A stretch of 64,000 nt of DNA from NCBI RefSeq assembly GCF_003032475.1, contig NZ_CP028369.1, positions 4,588,001 to 4,652,000 of the forward strand, read 5' to 3'. The notes beneath the pieces are model-generated. The model did not search any database. It was not told where the DNA came from and was given only the letters and a program-made list of their open reading frames with translations. The position numbers were made by a program, and so were the translations under genes. Below are positions 23,984 through 33,033 of the stretch, piece by piece (position 1 is the stretch's first letter; each line of letters opens with the position of its first letter). The DNA is from Streptomyces sp. P3 (GTDB lineage Bacteria > Actinomycetota > Actinomycetes > Streptomycetales > Streptomycetaceae).

Positions 23984-25417
23984 ATGTTGACCATCCTCGG
24001 CTTCGCGATGATCGCGACCTTCCTGGTCCTGATCATGCTGAAGAAGATGTCGCCGATCGCGGCGCTCGTCTTGATCCCGGCACTGTTCTGCGTCTTCGTC
24101 GGGAAGGGCGCCAAGCTCGGTGACTACGTCATCGACGGCGTCACCAGCCTCGCCCCCACGGCGGCGATGCTCATGTTCGCGATCGTCTACTTCGGTGTGA
24201 TGATCGACGTCGGCCTGTTCGACCCGATCGTCCGGGGCATCCTGAAGTTCTGCAGGGCCGACCCGCTGCGCATCGTCGTCGGCACGGCGCTGCTCGCCGC
24301 GATCGTCTCCCTCGACGGCGACGGCTCCACCACCTTCATGATCACCGTCTCGGCGATGTACCCGCTGTACAAGCGCCTGAAGATGAGCCTGGTCGTGATG
24401 ACCGGGGTGGCCGCCATGGCCAACGGCGTGATGAACACGCTGCCCTGGGGCGGCCCCACCGCCCGCGCCGCCACCGCGCTCAAGGTCGACGCCAGCGACA
24501 TCTTCGTGCCGATGATCCCGGCCCTCGCCGTGGGCCTCGTCCTCGTCGTCGCGCTCTCCTACGTCCTCGGCCGCCGCGAGCGGGCCCGGCTCGGCGTACT
24601 GACCCTGGACGACGTGCTGGTGGACGAGAAGGCCGAGCGGACCGAGACGGTGCTCGTCGGGGCCGGCGGCCCCGGCACCGGCCCCGGCAAGGCGGCCGCC
24701 CCGGCCGGCGGCTCCGGCGCCGCGGCTCTCGGCGACGCCGGCGAGGACGACGCCGAGGACGCGGACGACGACGGCTTCCAGGGCCTCGACCCGCACCGCG
24801 CCACCCTGCGCCCCAAGCTGTACTGGTTCAACGCGCTGCTCACGGTCGCGCTGCTGACCGCCATGATCATGGAGTACCTGCCGATCCCGGTGCTGTTCCT
24901 GCTCGGCGCCGCGCTCGCCCTCACCGTCAACTTCCCGCACATCCCGGACCAGAAGGCCCGGCTCGCCGCGCACGCGGACAACGTCCTCAACGTCTCCGGC
25001 ATGGTCTTCGCCGCCGCCGTCTTCACGGGCGTCCTCCAGGGCACCGGCATGGTCGACCACATGGCGAAGTGGATGGTGGACGTCATCCCCGAGGGCATGG
25101 GGCCGCACATGGCCCTGGTCACCGGCGTGCTGAGCCTCCCGCTCACCTACTTCATGTCGAACGACGGCTTCTACTTCGGCGTCCTGCCGGTCCTCGCCGA
25201 GGCCGGCGCGGCGCACGGCGTCACCCCGCTGGAGATGGCCCGTGCCTCGCTCGTCGGCCAGCCCCTGCACATGTCGAGCCCGCTGGTCCCGGCCGTCTAC
25301 GTCCTCGTCGGCATGGCCAGGGTCGAGTTCGGCGACCACACCCGCTTCGTGGTCAAGTGGGCCGTCCTGACCTGCCTGACGATTCTCGGCGCGGGCATCC
25401 TGTTCGGGATCATCTGA
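23984..25417 (+). CDS. CitMHS-family citrate-metal:H+ symporter
   Basis: A 477-residue membrane transporter of about 11-12 helices. Family marks are the start LTILGFAMIATFLVLIMLKKMSPIAALVLIPAL, DGDGSTTFMITVSAMYPLYKRL, NTLPWGGPTARAA and SNDGFYFGVLPVL. CitMHS proteins import citrate as a complex with a divalent cation. The middle loop (about residues 215-265) is long, Gly/Ala/Asp/Glu-rich and variable. ATG 23984 is chosen because the upstream extension is non-hydrophobic and overlaps the promoter region. It is followed 19 bp later by an MFS gene on the same strand. Confidence 0.92.
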   Translation: MLTILGFAMIATFLVLIMLKKMSPIAALVLIPALFCVFVGKGAKLGDYVIDGVTSLAPTAAMLMFAIVYFGVMIDVGLFDPIVRGILKFCRADPLRIVVGTALLAAIVSLDGDGSTTFMITVSAMYPLYKRLKMSLVVMTGVAAMANGVMNTLPWGGPTARAATALKVDASDIFVPMIPALAVGLVLVVALSYVLGRRERARLGVLTLDDVLVDEKAERTETVLVGAGGPGTGPGKAAAPAGGSGAAALGDAGEDDAEDADDDGFQGLDPHRATLRPKLYWFNALLTVALLTAMIMEYLPIPVLFLLGAALALTVNFPHIPDQKARLAAHADNVLNVSGMVFAAAVFTGVLQGTGMVDHMAKWMVDVIPEGMGPHMALVTGVLSLPLTYFMSNDGFYFGVLPVLAEAGAAHGVTPLEMARASLVGQPLHMSSPLVPAVYVLVGMARVEFGDHTRFVVKWAVLTCLTILGAGILFGII

Positions 25418-25436
25418 CCGTCCGGTGGAGGAACTT

Positions 25437-26687
25437 GTGAGGCCCGGCAGGAACCGCGGCTGGCTGCTCCGTCTCGTCATCGCCTTCGGCTTCGCGCAGG
25501 GGGCGGTGTCGATGGCGCGGCCCGCCGTCTCCTACCGGGCCCTCGCGCTGGGCGCCGACGAGGGGGCCGTCGGCGTCGTCGCGGGCGTCTACGCGCTGCT
25601 GCCGCTGCTGGCCGCCGTCCCGCTCGGCCGGCGCACCGACCACGGCCGGTGCGCCCCCCTGCTGCCGGCCGGTGTGGTCCTCATCTCCGGCGGCTGCGTG
25701 CTCAGCGGGCTCGCCGACGCCCTGTGGACGATGGCCCTGTGGAGCGGCGTGATGGGCCTCGGGCACCTCTGCTTCGTGATCGGCGCCCAGTCGCTCGTCG
25801 CCCGCCAGTCCGCACCGCACGAACAGGACCGGAACTTCGGCCACTTCACCATCGGCGCCTCGCTCGGCCAACTGGTCGGCCCGGTGGCGGCCGGAGCGCT
25901 GATCGGCCGTGCCGACATGGCGGGCGGCAGTGCGCTCGCCCTGCTCGTGGCGGGAGCGGGGTGCGCCGTCGCGTTCACGTCGCTGTGGCGCGTCGAGCAC
26001 CGCGAGCCAGGGCCGGACCATCGCGGCGAGCACGGGGACCGCGTCCCCGTCCGGCGCATCCTGCGGGCCCGGGGCGTCCCGGCAGGCATCCTCATCAGCC
26101 TCGCCGTACTGTCCGCGACCGACATCCTCACCGCCTACCTGCCGGTGGTCGGCGAGCACCGGGGCATCGCGCCGTCCGTCGTCGGGGTCCTGCTCAGCGT
26201 CCGCGCGGCGGCCTCCATCGCCTGCCGGCTCGTGCTCACCCCGCTGCTGCGACTGCTCGGCCGGACCGCGCTGCTCACGGTGACCTGTCTGCTGGCGGCC
26301 CTGCTCTGCGCCGGCATCGCCCTGCCCGCGCCGGTCTGGGTGCTGGGCGGGATCCTCGCGCTGCTCGGCTTCTGTCTGGGCGTCGGACAGCCGTTGTCCA
26401 TGACGACGGTCGTCCGGGCCGCGCCGGACGGCGCCCGCTCCACCGCACTCGCGCTGCGCCTCACCGGCAACCGGCTCGGCCAGGTCGCCGCGCCGGCCGC
26501 CGCGGGTCTGGTCGCCGGGCTCGCGGGCGTGGCCGCGCCGTTCGTGATGCTGGGAGCGCTGCTGCTGCTGTCCTCCGGGGTGGCCCTGAGGTCGCCGGGA
26601 GAGGCCGGGGGAGGCGAGGAGGTGAGGAAGGACCGGTCCGCGCCTCGCCGGTCCGGGGCGGGACTGCGCCGGTCGAGCGACGCCTGA
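25437..26687 (+). CDS. MFS transporter
   Basis: A 416-residue protein with 12 predicted membrane helices. The start is LLRLVIAFGFAQGAVSMARPAVSYRALALGA. The loop 2-3 motif is LGRRTDHGR (G-x3-D-x-x-G-R type), and the helix 5 region is GHFTIGASLGQLVGPVAAGAL, as in drug/proton antiporters. The substrate is unknown. GTG 25437 has GGAGGAA at 4 nt and is preferred over the GTG at 25425, which lies within that ribosome-binding site. It is probably co-transcribed with the CitMHS gene. Confidence 0.88.
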   Translation: MRPGRNRGWLLRLVIAFGFAQGAVSMARPAVSYRALALGADEGAVGVVAGVYALLPLLAAVPLGRRTDHGRCAPLLPAGVVLISGGCVLSGLADALWTMALWSGVMGLGHLCFVIGAQSLVARQSAPHEQDRNFGHFTIGASLGQLVGPVAAGALIGRADMAGGSALALLVAGAGCAVAFTSLWRVEHREPGPDHRGEHGDRVPVRRILRARGVPAGILISLAVLSATDILTAYLPVVGEHRGIAPSVVGVLLSVRAAASIACRLVLTPLLRLLGRTALLTVTCLLAALLCAGIALPAPVWVLGGILALLGFCLGVGQPLSMTTVVRAAPDGARSTALALRLTGNRLGQVAAPAAAGLVAGLAGVAAPFVMLGALLLLSSGVALRSPGEAGGGEEVRKDRSAPRRSGAGLRRSSDA

Positions 26688-26735
26688 CGGCGCGTCGGGC
26701 GGCGGTCCCACCATCGGGGCCGCCGATGTGAAAGA

Positions 26736-26778
26736 GAGTCAGGTGCAAGAGCGATTTGTATGAAAATCGTCCTGACTC
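26736..26778 (+). promoter_or_regulatory. Structured mRNA leader directly before the ribosome-binding site
   Basis: An outer 8-bp stem, GAGTCAGG (26736-26743) with CCTGACTC (26771-26778), encloses an inner 6-bp stem CGATTT (26752-26757) with AAATCG (26764-26769). The Shine-Dalgarno GGAGG begins at the very next base (26779), and the ATG follows at 26791. The segment is AT-rich for this genome. It could be a cis-acting translational control element or a regulator-binding palindrome. Confidence 0.55.
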
Positions 26779-26790
26779 GGAGGAATGCGC

Positions 26791-27537
26791 ATGTCCAGCT
26801 CGACGCTCCCGCCCGCCTTCGGCACCCGCCTCGGCGCCACGGCTCTCACGGTGCTCGCCGCGGCGGGGTTCACCTGCCTCGCGGCACCGTCGGCCATGGC
26901 CGTCGGGGAGGCCGGCGACATCAGGATCCACCGTGAGCACGTGCCCCCGGGCGTCTCCAAGGACGACCCGGTGGCCTGCCGGTTCTACCTCGACGCCGCC
27001 AACTTCGGCGAACTGCCGGCCGTCACCTACACCATCAAGGCGCGGCCCCCGGTCGCCGGCACGGCCACCGTGACCGGCACCATCACCCTCACCAACGGCG
27101 CCGGCCACACCGACACCCTGGGGCTGGCCGAGGGCTCGTACACCCTCGAGTGGGCCCTCCCCGCCGGGACGCCCCCGCCCACCACGAAGGTCTTCAAGAT
27201 CCACTGCGATGAGGACCGGCACCGCGGGAACGAGGGCCCGAACCGTCCGATCACGGACGACGGCCGGGAGTTCGGGGCTGCGAACGGCCGGGGCGGCGGG
27301 GGCCAGAACGGCACCGCGCAGGGCGCCGGCGGCCGTGAAGGCGGCGGCCAGGGCGGCGGCGCCTGGAACGGCGAGAAGGGCGGCCCCGAGGGCGGCGTCC
27401 ACGCGGGCGGCGGCGGACTCGCCGACACCTCGCAGGCCTTCACCCCGCTGGCCGCCACCGCGGCCGTCGGCCTGGTGGCCGTCGGCGGAGTCGCCTACTT
27501 CCGTCTGACCCGCCGGCGCAACCATGGTGCCGCGTAG
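26791..27537 (+). CDS. Surface protein, probable sortase substrate
   Basis: A 248-residue exported protein. Signal peptide 1-38 (TALTVLAAAGFTCLAAPSAMA). A beta-sandwich-like mature domain with two cysteines (VACRFYLD, KIHCDED) follows to about residue 145. Then comes a Gly/Gln/Asn-rich linker, and a C-terminal cell-wall-sorting-like end: LADTS, hydrophobic helix (LAATAAVGLVAVGGVAYF) and basic tail RLTRRRN. LADTS is close to the LAXTG motif of class E sortases but with Ser for Gly. The adjacent sortase gene overlaps by 14 nt. ATG 26791, with GGAGG at 7 nt, is preferred over 26785. Confidence 0.85.
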   Translation: MSSSTLPPAFGTRLGATALTVLAAAGFTCLAAPSAMAVGEAGDIRIHREHVPPGVSKDDPVACRFYLDAANFGELPAVTYTIKARPPVAGTATVTGTITLTNGAGHTDTLGLAEGSYTLEWALPAGTPPPTTKVFKIHCDEDRHRGNEGPNRPITDDGREFGAANGRGGGGQNGTAQGAGGREGGGQGGGAWNGEKGGPEGGVHAGGGGLADTSQAFTPLAATAAVGLVAVGGVAYFRLTRRRNHGAA

Positions 27538-28234
27538 GCGCGGACGCAGGCCCTGGCACCGGACCCGTCTCTTCCGCCTCACCAGGACGGCCGTGCTCGC
27601 GGTCGTCCTGGTGACGGCGGCAGTCCGGTGCGGGGGGCACGACGCTCCGGGCGCGCCGCCCGGGGCCGGGCGGACGGCGGCTAACGGGTCCGCCGCCGGC
27701 CCGGCCTCCGCGGGCGACGCCGGAGAGGAGGGCGGGAAGGGGCCGGAGCGCCCCGACGCCGCCCCGCCGCGCCCGCTGCCCCGGTCCCCGGCGACCGTCC
27801 TGCGGGTGCCGTCGCTGGGCATCGACGCGCCGATCGTCCCGCTGCGGCTCGGCCCCGACCGGCACCTCGGGACGCCGCCCCTCGACCGGCCCAAGCTCGT
27901 CGGCTGGTACGCGGGCGGCCCCACCCCTGGCGAGCGGGGCGCCGCCATCGCGGTCGGACACCGTGACACCAGGACCGGCCCCGCCGTCTTCGCCGGCCTC
28001 GCGCGCGTGGCCCGGGGCGCCCGGATCGAGGTCCGGCGCGCCGACGGCCGCACCGCCGTCTACACCGTGGACCGGGTCCGGGTCTTCGACAAGGACACCT
28101 TCCCCGACAAGGAGGTGTACGGCCCGACCCGCCGCCCCGAACTGCGCGTGCTCACCTGCGGCGGCCTCTTCCGGCGCGCGACCGGGTACACGAGCAACGT
28201 CGTCGTCTTCGCCCATCTGACGGCGACCCGCTGA
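27524..28234 (+). CDS. Class F sortase
   Basis: A 236-residue membrane-anchored transpeptidase. An N-terminal basic stretch and one membrane helix (TAVLAVVLVTAAV) precede a disordered Pro/Ala/Gly segment. The sortase barrel starts at about residue 88 (VLRVPSLGIDAPIVPL). Catalytic residues are visible: His in AIAVGHRDT, Cys in LRVLTCGG and Arg in FRRATGYTSN. Absence of the class A-type LPXTG-processing features and the typical VP.LGI and LTCGG spellings mark the actinobacterial class F group. It overlaps the surface protein gene by 14 nt, so that protein is its natural substrate candidate. Confidence 0.9.
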   Translation: MVPRRRGRRPWHRTRLFRLTRTAVLAVVLVTAAVRCGGHDAPGAPPGAGRTAANGSAAGPASAGDAGEEGGKGPERPDAAPPRPLPRSPATVLRVPSLGIDAPIVPLRLGPDRHLGTPPLDRPKLVGWYAGGPTPGERGAAIAVGHRDTRTGPAVFAGLARVARGARIEVRRADGRTAVYTVDRVRVFDKDTFPDKEVYGPTRRPELRVLTCGGLFRRATGYTSNVVVFAHLTATR

Positions 28235-28698
28235 CCCGGCGCCGGGACGCACCCACCGTCCCGCCCGGCCGAGGCCCACGCGTCCGGCGGACGCCTCTCA
28301 CGACACGCGCCGGGCCCCCGCGCCGTCTTCCTGCGTCATTTCCCCGCATCGTTTCTCCGCACGACGCCGACGAGGTCCACGCCCGAGGCGGCCGGGTCGT
28401 GGGCCGGCTGTCGCCGGACATCGCGCCCGGCGCCCCGCGTACCCGCCCGCCCGGCCGTGCGCACGCGGTCCCGGCTCGGCCTCCGGCACGGCAGGCGGAC
28501 GCCGCTCCTCGCGGACATCGCCCCTCGTCGACATCGCCCCTCCTCGCATTCGACGGGACGGCGACCGGATCGGCCCGGCCCCGGCCCGGCTGCCGGACCC
28601 GGACGACCGGGCGGACGTTCTCCCGTGGCCCCTGGTGCCAGAAAACTATCGACGCTAGTTTAGGTCGTGGACCACGAGGACCGCCCGGAGGGAACACG
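28235..28698. other. Intergenic region with aldehyde dehydrogenase promoter
   Basis: No gene recognised in 464 bp. Frames open here, including the upstream extension of the aldehyde dehydrogenase frame to 28399, are Arg/Pro-rich and lack ribosome-binding sites. The functional part is the right end, with a 19-bp operator-like palindrome at 28643-28661. Confidence 0.6.
28643..28661. promoter_or_regulatory. Operator AAACTATC-GAC-GCTAGTTT (copy 1)
   Basis: A 19-bp imperfect palindrome matching 15 of 16 arm positions of AAACTAGC-N3-GCTAGTTT. It lies 38 bp before the aldehyde dehydrogenase ATG. A second copy with the same design lies at 33034-33052 between tetR and the acyl-CoA dehydrogenase gene. 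Both are AT-rich islands in GC-rich DNA. The likely binder is the TetR encoded at 32372-33007. Confidence 0.75.
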
Positions 28699-30087
28699 AT
28701 GAAGGCACACGACGGCATCTATCTCGACGGCGCGTGGCGCCCGGCCGCCGGCCAGGACGTGATCGAGGTCGTCGACCCGGTGGACGAGCAGGTGATCGGC
28801 CGCGTCCCGGCGGGCGGGGCCGACGACGTCGACGCCGCGGTGCGCGCCGCCCGCGCCGCCCTCCCGGGCTGGGCCGCGACCCCGCCCGCCGAGCGCGCCG
28901 CCCGACTGAGCGCCCTCCGGGACGTCCTGGCGGCCCGCAAGGACGAGATCGCCGAGACGGTCACCGCCGAACTCGGCTCACCCCTCGCCTTCTCCCAGGC
29001 GGTCCACGCGGCGGTGCCGATCGCGGTCGCGGGCTCCTACGCCGAGCTGGCCGCGACGCACTCCTTCGTGGAACGGGTCGGCAACTCCACGGTCCTGCAC
29101 GAGCCGGTCGGCGTGGTCGGTGCGATCACCCCCTGGAACTACCCGCTGCACCAGATCGTCGCCAAGGTCGCCCCGGCCCTCGCCGCGGGTTGCACCGTGG
29201 TCCTCAAGCCCGCCGAGGACACCCCGCTCACCGCCCAGCTGTTCGCCGAGGCGGTCCACGAAGCGGGCGTCCCGGCCGGCGTCTTCAACCTGGTCACCGG
29301 CCTCGGCCCGGTGGCCGGCCAGGCCCTCGCCGAACACCCCGGTGTCGACCTGGTGTCGTTCACCGGCTCCACGGCCGTCGGGAAGCGGATCGCGGCGACG
29401 GCGGGCGCGGCCGTCAAGAAGGTCGCCCTCGAACTCGGCGGGAAGTCCGCCAACGTCATCCTGCCGAGCGCCGACCTCGCCCGGGCGGTCAACGTCGGCG
29501 TCGCCAACGTGATGTCCAACTCCGGCCAGACGTGCAGCGCCTGGACCCGCATGCTCGTCCACCGCGACCAGTACGAGGAGGCGGTCGGGCTCGCCGCCGC
29601 CGCCGCGGCCAAGTACGGCGACCGCATCGGCCCCGTCGTCAACGCCAGGCAGCGCGACCGCGTGCGCGGGTACATCGAACAGGGCGTGGCCGAGGGGGCG
29701 ACGCTGGTCGCGGGTGGCCCCGAAGCCCCCCGCGAACAGGGCTACTTCGTCAGCCCCACGGTCTTCTCCGACGTCACCCCCGACATGACGATCGCGCAGG
29801 AGGAGATCTTCGGCCCGGTGCTGTCCGTGCTGCGCTACGAGGACGAGGACGACGCCCTGCGGATCGCCAACGGCACGGTCTACGGGCTCGCCGGCGCGGT
29901 CTGGGCCGGCGACGAGGCGGAGGCGGTGGCCTTTGCCCGCCGCATGGACACCGGCCAGGTCGACATCAACGGCGGCCGGTTCAACCCCCTCGCCCCCTTC
30001 GGCGGCTACAAGCAGTCGGGCGTCGGGCGCGAGCTCGGAGCCCACGGGCTGACCGAGTACCTCCAGACCAAGTCCCTGCAGTTCTGA
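28699..30087 (+). CDS. NAD(P)-dependent aldehyde dehydrogenase
   Basis: A 462-residue enzyme. Catalytic Cys279 lies in NSGQTCSAW, general-base Glu245 in ELGGKSANV, the nucleotide motif is [11 protein letters not shown], and the oxyanion Asn is in [10 protein letters not shown]. The ending is [14 protein letters not shown]. It oxidises an aldehyde to the acid; the exact substrate is unknown. The ATG at 28699 has GGAGGGAA at 5 nt. The next gene, an alcohol dehydrogenase, begins 10 bp later, so the pair would take an alcohol to a carboxylate. Operator copy 1 stands at its promoter. Confidence 0.93.
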   Translation: MKAHDGIYLDGAWRPAAGQDVIEVVDPVDEQVIGRVPAGGADDVDAAVRAARAALPGWAATPPAERAARLSALRDVLAARKDEIAETVTAELGSPLAFSQAVHAAVPIAVAGSYAELAATHSFVERVGNSTVLHEPVGVVGAITPWNYPLHQIVAKVAPALAAGCTVVLKPAEDTPLTAQLFAEAVHEAGVPAGVFNLVTGLGPVAGQALAEHPGVDLVSFTGSTAVGKRIAATAGAAVKKVALELGGKSANVILPSADLARAVNVGVANVMSNSGQTCSAWTRMLVHRDQYEEAVGLAAAAAAKYGDRIGPVVNARQRDRVRGYIEQGVAEGATLVAGGPEAPREQGYFVSPTVFSDVTPDMTIAQEEIFGPVLSVLRYEDEDDALRIANGTVYGLAGAVWAGDEAEAVAFARRMDTGQVDINGGRFNPLAPFGGYKQSGVGRELGAHGLTEYLQTKSLQF

Positions 30088-30097
30088 GGAGCCCGAA

Positions 30098-31177
30098 GTG
30101 GTTCGTGCCGCCGTACTTCCCGCCGTCGGAGCTCCCCTGGAGATCATCGGCATCGAGCTCCCGGAACCCGGTCCGGGCCAGGTCCGCGTCCGGCTCGCCG
30201 CCGCCGGGGTCTGCCACTCCGACCTCTCGCTGTCCGACGGGACCATGCGGGTGCCCGTCCCCGCGGTCCTCGGCCACGAGGGCGCGGGCACGGTCGTGTC
30301 CGTCGGCGAGGGCGTCGACCGGGTCGCGCCGGGCGATCGGGTCGTCCTCAACTGGGCTCCTTCCTGCGGGAGTTGTCACGCCTGCGGGCTGGGCGAGGTC
30401 TGGCTGTGCGCCAACGCCCTGAACGGCTCCGCTGACGTGTACGCCCGCACCGCCGACGGCAGGGACCTGCACCCCGGGCTGAACGTCGCCGCGTTCGCCG
30501 AGGAGACGGTCGTGCGGGAGTCCTGCCTGCTGCCCCTGCCGGACGGCATCCCCCTCACCGACGCGGCCCTGCTGGGCTGCGCCGTCCTGACCGGCTACGG
30601 CGCCGTCCACCACAGCGCGCGCGTCCGGGCCGGCGAGACGGTCGCCGTCTTCGGCGTCGGCGGAGTCGGCCTCGCCGCCCTCCAGGCGGCCCGGATCGCG
30701 GGCGCCCCGACGATCGTCGCCGTGGACGTCTCCCCGGAGAAGGAGGAGCTGGCCCGGTCGGTGGGCGCCACGGAGTACGTGGTCGCCTCGGCGGACACCG
30801 CCCGCGAGATCCGCGCCCTCACCGGCCGGCAGGGCGTCGACGTGGCCGTGGAGTGCGTGGGACGCGCCGTCGCCATCCGCACGGCCTGGGAATCCACCCG
30901 GCGCGGCGGCCGCACCACGGTCGTCGGCATCGGCGGCAAGGACCAGCAGGTCACCTTCAACGCCCTGGAGCTCTTCCACTGGGGCAGAACCCTTTCGGGC
31001 TGCGTCTACGGGAACTCCGACCCGGCGAAGGACCTCCCGGTCCTGGCCGACCACGTCCGGGCGGGCCGTCTGGACCTCGGCGCCCTGGTGACGGAGCGCA
31101 TCGTCCTGGAGGACATCCCGGGGGCCTTCGACAACATGCTGGCCGGCAAGGGCGGCCGGGCGCTCGTCGTCTTCTGA
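30098..31177 (+). CDS. Zinc-dependent alcohol dehydrogenase (MDR)
   Basis: A 359-residue medium-chain dehydrogenase. Catalytic zinc ligands are Cys in GVCHSD, His in LGHEGAG and the later Cys region (GCAVLTGYGAVHH). The structural zinc lobe is CGSCHACGLGEVWLC. The nucleotide-binding motif is VFGVGGVGLAALQAAR followed by VDVSPEKEELA, where the Asp indicates NAD preference. It resembles class III-type and mycothiol-linked formaldehyde dehydrogenases, but a simple alcohol substrate is as likely. It begins with GTG 10 bp after the aldehyde dehydrogenase. Confidence 0.92.
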   Translation: MVRAAVLPAVGAPLEIIGIELPEPGPGQVRVRLAAAGVCHSDLSLSDGTMRVPVPAVLGHEGAGTVVSVGEGVDRVAPGDRVVLNWAPSCGSCHACGLGEVWLCANALNGSADVYARTADGRDLHPGLNVAAFAEETVVRESCLLPLPDGIPLTDAALLGCAVLTGYGAVHHSARVRAGETVAVFGVGGVGLAALQAARIAGAPTIVAVDVSPEKEELARSVGATEYVVASADTAREIRALTGRQGVDVAVECVGRAVAIRTAWESTRRGGRTTVVGIGGKDQQVTFNALELFHWGRTLSGCVYGNSDPAKDLPVLADHVRAGRLDLGALVTERIVLEDIPGAFDNMLAGKGGRALVVF

Positions 31178-31521
31178 ACCCCGCACCGCTGCCGTGCGGG
31201 GCGCACCGGGCGTCGAACGCCCCCGCGACCCCGCCGGCGCGGGCGAGCACCGACGCCGCCTCCCGGCCCGGAGCGGCCCCGTGGGGTCGGCCCGACCGGG
31301 GCCGGCCTCCCGGTCGGGCCCCGGCCCTGGAACCCTGCCTCCCTCGCCCCCCGTGCGGACCCCGCGGCCCACCCCCTCCGCGGCAACCCGCGGAGGGGGC
31401 GGGCGGACGGGGGCGCGCGGATTTCGGGCGGGGAGCATCGCGTGGGCGGCCATGCCGGACGACGCGGGCGCAGCCGCGGGTCCGGGCCGGGCGCGGACAC
31501 CGGCGGGGCGTCGGCCTAGGC
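31178..31521. other. Convergent intergenic region with strong hairpin
   Basis: No gene recognised between the converging alcohol dehydrogenase and ArsR-like genes. It holds the perfect hairpin described at 31372-31399 and otherwise GC-rich filler. Confidence 0.6.
31372..31399. terminator. Perfect 12-bp hairpin
   Basis: CCCCCTCCGCGG (31372-31383) and CCGCGGAGGGGG (31388-31399) pair fully around the tetraloop CAAC. It can serve both converging transcripts, 195 bp after the alcohol dehydrogenase and 123 bp after the ArsR-like gene. Confidence 0.75.
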
Positions 31522-32325
31522 TCAGCACAGGGCGGCGGTCTCGACGCCCAGCAGTTCGGCCAGCGCGCGTTCGCCCCGCGCGGTCACCTTCACGGCCCGC
31601 TCGGATCCGATGCGCACACACCAGCCCGTGTCGAGGGCGTGCCGGCACAGGGCCGCGCCCGCCGCGCCCGCCAGATGCGGCCGCCGCTCGGTCCAGTCGA
31701 GGCAGGCACGGGCCAGGGGCCTTCGGCCGGCGAGGTCGAGGACGATGCCGCAGTCCGCGAACCACCGCATGCCCGCCGTGGTCAGCGCGAACCCGGTGCC
31801 CCGCTCGTCGGGGGCGGGGTCGCCGCCGGTCTCGGCGGACGACCGGGGGTGCGCGGCGGCCGGAGGAGGCGCGGGCGCCGGGGTGATCAGGCGGCGTGCC
31901 GTGAGGGCGTCCGCCAGGACGATGCCGAGCCTGCCGGCGAGATGGTCGTAGCAGGTACGGCCCCGGGCCATCGCCGAGCCGGCGCTCGAGGCGCGCAGCC
32001 CGCGGGGCCGCGCCGGATCCGTGGTCACCTGGGCGGCCAGGTCCTCCAGGAGCTGGGCGATCCGGGTGCCGGCGAGCCGTACGTACCGGTGCCGCCCCTG
32101 CCTCTCCTCGGTCAGCAGGCCCCCCGCGACCAGCTTGCCCAGGTGCTCGCTCAGAGTGGACGCGGTCACGCCCGCGTGCCGGGCGAGTTCGCCGGCGGTC
32201 CACGCCCGCCCGTCGAGCAGGGCCAGCAGGCAGGAGGCCCGTGTCTCGTCGGCGACGAGGCCCGCGAGTGCGGCCAGCCCCGCCGCCCGGGGGTCCTTGC
32301 GGCTGCCGGTGTCCGTGACGCTCAT
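31522..32325 (-). CDS. ArsR-type winged-helix regulator with C-terminal domain
   Basis: A 267-residue protein. The N-terminal helix-turn-helix (about 10-85) has LAALAGLVADETRASCLLALLDGRAWTAGELARHAGVTASTLSEHLGKLVAGGLLTEERQGRHRYVRLAG. A long C-terminal part follows, with RTCYDHLAGRLGIVLADALTARRLI and a final DTGWCVRIGSERAVKVTARGERALAELLG. This two-part layout is common in actinomycete ArsR-like regulators of unknown ligand. Four cysteines occur but not in a clear metal motif. ATG 32325 (MSVTDTG) is chosen; 32337 is possible. No target is obvious. Confidence 0.85.
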   Translation of the reverse strand: MSVTDTGSRKDPRAAGLAALAGLVADETRASCLLALLDGRAWTAGELARHAGVTASTLSEHLGKLVAGGLLTEERQGRHRYVRLAGTRIAQLLEDLAAQVTTDPARPRGLRASSAGSAMARGRTCYDHLAGRLGIVLADALTARRLITPAPAPPPAAAHPRSSAETGGDPAPDERGTGFALTTAGMRWFADCGIVLDLAGRRPLARACLDWTERRPHLAGAAGAALCRHALDTGWCVRIGSERAVKVTARGERALAELLGVETAALC

Positions 32326-32371
32326 GCCGTCCAGCATGCGCGACGCACACTTCGGCCGGTGCCGAACGATG

Positions 32372-33007
32372 TCAGGGCAACTGCTCGAACTGCCGCGCGA
32401 GACCGTCCAGCAGTGCCGTGAGCCCGGTCTCGAACGCCCGCTCGTCGATCTTCTCCTGCTGCTCGGCGAGCAGGTGGGCCTGTCCCAGGTGCGGGTAGTC
32501 GGCGGGGTCGTAGGCGCTCACGTCGTCGACGAAACCGCCGGCGAACGAGCCGAGCGCGGAGCCCATGATGAAGTACCGCATCAGCGCGCCGATGCTGGTG
32601 GCCTGGGCGGCGGGCCATCCGGCGCGGACCATCGCGCCGTACACCGCGTCGGCGAGCCGAAGCCCGGCCGGGCGGCGGCCGGGTCCCTGGGCGAGCACCG
32701 GGACGATGTTCGGATGATCGCGCAGGGCGGCCCGGTAGGAGACGGCCCAGTCGTGCAGCGCCGTCCGCCACTCCCGGCCCGTGTCCTCGAACATCGACAG
32801 GTCGACCTGGGCGCTCACCGAGTCGGCGACGGCTTCGAGGATCTCGTCCTTGGTGCGGAAGTGGTTGTACAGCGAGGGCCCGCTCACCCCCAGTTCGGCG
32901 GCGAGCCGACGCGTGGAGACGGCCGCGAGGCCCTCCGCGTCCACGAGGGCCCGCGCGGTCTCGACGATCCGGTCGGTGCTGAGGAGGGGCTTGCGCGGTC
33001 GGGCCAT
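32372..33007 (-). CDS. TetR-family regulator
   Basis: A 211-residue repressor. The HTH (about 8-55) reads STDRIVETARALVDAEGLAAVSTRRLAAELGVSGPSLYNHFRTKDEILEAVADSV. The C-terminal domain is of the TetR_C type (HDWAVSYRAALRDHPNIVPVLAQGPG). It is divergent from the acyl-CoA dehydrogenase gene, and a 19-bp palindrome at 33034-33052 lies 27 bp before its start, so it is probably autoregulated. The same palindrome stands before the aldehyde/alcohol dehydrogenase operon, making that a second predicted target. Start 33007 (MARPRK) is preferred over 33016. Confidence 0.9.
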   Translation of the reverse strand: MARPRKPLLSTDRIVETARALVDAEGLAAVSTRRLAAELGVSGPSLYNHFRTKDEILEAVADSVSAQVDLSMFEDTGREWRTALHDWAVSYRAALRDHPNIVPVLAQGPGRRPAGLRLADAVYGAMVRAGWPAAQATSIGALMRYFIMGSALGSFAGGFVDDVSAYDPADYPHLGQAHLLAEQQEKIDERAFETGLTALLDGLARQFEQLP

Positions 33008-33033
33008 GGCGCACATAGTAGGGCTGCAGGTGT

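Noticed and set aside
28399..28698. N-terminal extension of the aldehyde dehydrogenase by 100 residues
   Set aside because: The family begins near [11 protein letters not shown], which has its own ribosome-binding site, and the operator palindrome lies inside the extension.
29981..32350. A 789-residue minus-strand frame opposite the alcohol dehydrogenase
   Set aside because: Shadow of the zinc dehydrogenase and of the ArsR-like gene in another frame; composition typical of non-coding GC-rich DNA.
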